This document shows positions 14,762 through 15,229 of a stretch of 15,229 bases of DNA, piece by piece; position 1 is the stretch's first letter; every line of letters starts with the position of its first letter. The translations under genes were made by a program, and so were the position numbers. The notes beneath the pieces are model-generated. The model had not been told where the DNA came from. It saw only the letters and a list, made by a program, of their open reading frames with translations, and did not search any database. Source of the stretch: Paracoccaceae bacterium (GTDB lineage Bacteria > Pseudomonadota > Alphaproteobacteria > Rhodobacterales > Rhodobacteraceae); the NCBI GenBank assembly GCA_003512825.1, contig DOOI01000121.1, positions 1-15,229 of the forward strand. The letters are read 5' to 3'.

Positions 14762-15229
14762 TCAGGCGGCGCTGGCCGCTTTGTCTTGTTCCACGCGCAC
14801 AGCCTCGAGCGCGATGTCGATCAGCTCTACACCGACGCCGGGCTGACTGCACCCCTCCGAGAGAATGCGACGCCAGCTGCGCGCGCCTGGACGACCATGA
14901 AAGAGCCCGTGCATATGCCGGGTGATTTGATGCACCCGCCCGCCCGAGGCACAATGCGCGCCAATATAAGGGATCATTTCGCGTGCAACCTCTTCAGGGC
15001 TTGGCCCTGCTGCGCCCCCGAACAGCCGGGCATCGGCACTGGCAAGGATGTCCCAAGGTTGGTGATAGGCGGCTCGCCCGATCATCACGCCATCAAAACC
15101 CGCGTCCAAAAACGCTTGCGCGGCATCCAGCGAGGCGATGCCGCCATTGACCGACAGGTGCAGGCAGGGAAAGAGAACGCGCATGCGCTGCACCAAATCA
15201 TAATCGAGCGGCGGGATTTCGCGGGTTTC
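14762..15229 (-). CDS. dusA: tRNA-dihydrouridine synthase A, C-terminal part (runs off the window)
   Basis: C-terminal 155 residues of DusA, an FMN enzyme that reduces uridines 20/20a in the tRNA D-loop with NADPH. The frame is open to the window edge and begins ETREIPPLDYDLVQRM, so the 5' end lies beyond 15229. The flavin-phosphate-binding segments are visible: LSVNGGIASLDAAQAFLDAG and FDGVMIGRAAYHQPWDI. The helical tRNA-binding tail follows, with ITRHMHGLFHGRPGARSWRR and a LSEG motif. About half of the usual 330-residue protein is present, without the catalytic cysteine region. It is followed by the 167-bp gap before the methyltransferase gene, with no functional link apparent. Confidence 0.93.
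   Translation of the reverse strand, partial: ETREIPPLDYDLVQRMRVLFPCLHLSVNGGIASLDAAQAFLDAGFDGVMIGRAAYHQPWDILASADARLFGGAAGPSPEEVAREMIPYIGAHCASGGRVHQITRHMHGLFHGRPGARSWRRILSEGCSQPGVGVELIDIALEAVRVEQDKAASAA

Overview
The window looks like a chromosomal segment of an alphaproteobacterium, most likely a Rhodobacterales/Roseobacter-group member. The signs are high G+C with matching codon use, a TRAP carboxylate transporter, a type I secretion substrate with RTX, vWF-D and dockerin-like modules, an MttB-superfamily methyltransferase without pyrrolysine, and a G/C hairpin followed by a GAGGATATTTT tail, which I recall as a common 3'-end element in this order. The order-level placement is inference.

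Left part (60-5415, + strand): a tight six-gene operon. It encodes TRAP small and large permeases (DctQ, DctM), a BASS-like membrane protein, and the three 5-oxoprolinase subunits in the order pxpB, pxpC, pxpA. Spacings are 3 bp, 1 bp, a 20-bp overlap, a 4-bp overlap and 24 bp. The simplest reading is uptake of a small carboxylate, perhaps 5-oxoproline or a related lactam, and its ATP-dependent opening to an amino acid. The TRAP binding protein (DctP) is not in the window.

Middle (5494-7869): wreckage of a type I secretion locus. A minus-strand RTX/vWF-D/dockerin protein lacks its 5' end and has an in-frame TAG. At about 7312-7325 it meets the C-terminal part of a plus-strand HlyD-type adaptor that lacks its N-terminus. 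One deletion across a formerly divergent locus, removing the ABC transporter and both 5' ends, would explain this; an assembly join is the alternative.

Right part (7870-12917, - strand): a signalling block. In transcription order it holds an H-NOX-fold protein and an HNOBA-GGDEF diguanylate cyclase (4-bp overlap), then a multi-pass sensor kinase and its NarL/LuxR-type response regulator (1-bp overlap), then aroQ (type II dehydroquinase). The H-NOX protein has lost the proximal heme histidine and all three YxSxR residues, so it probably does not bind heme in the usual way. This is the most interesting point in the window.

Far right (13020-15229, - strand): an MttB-superfamily corrinoid methyltransferase and the C-terminal part of dusA (tRNA-dihydrouridine synthase), which runs off the window. 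I see no rRNA, tRNA, CRISPR, IS element or prophage gene. No gene-free stretch exceeds about 170 bp.
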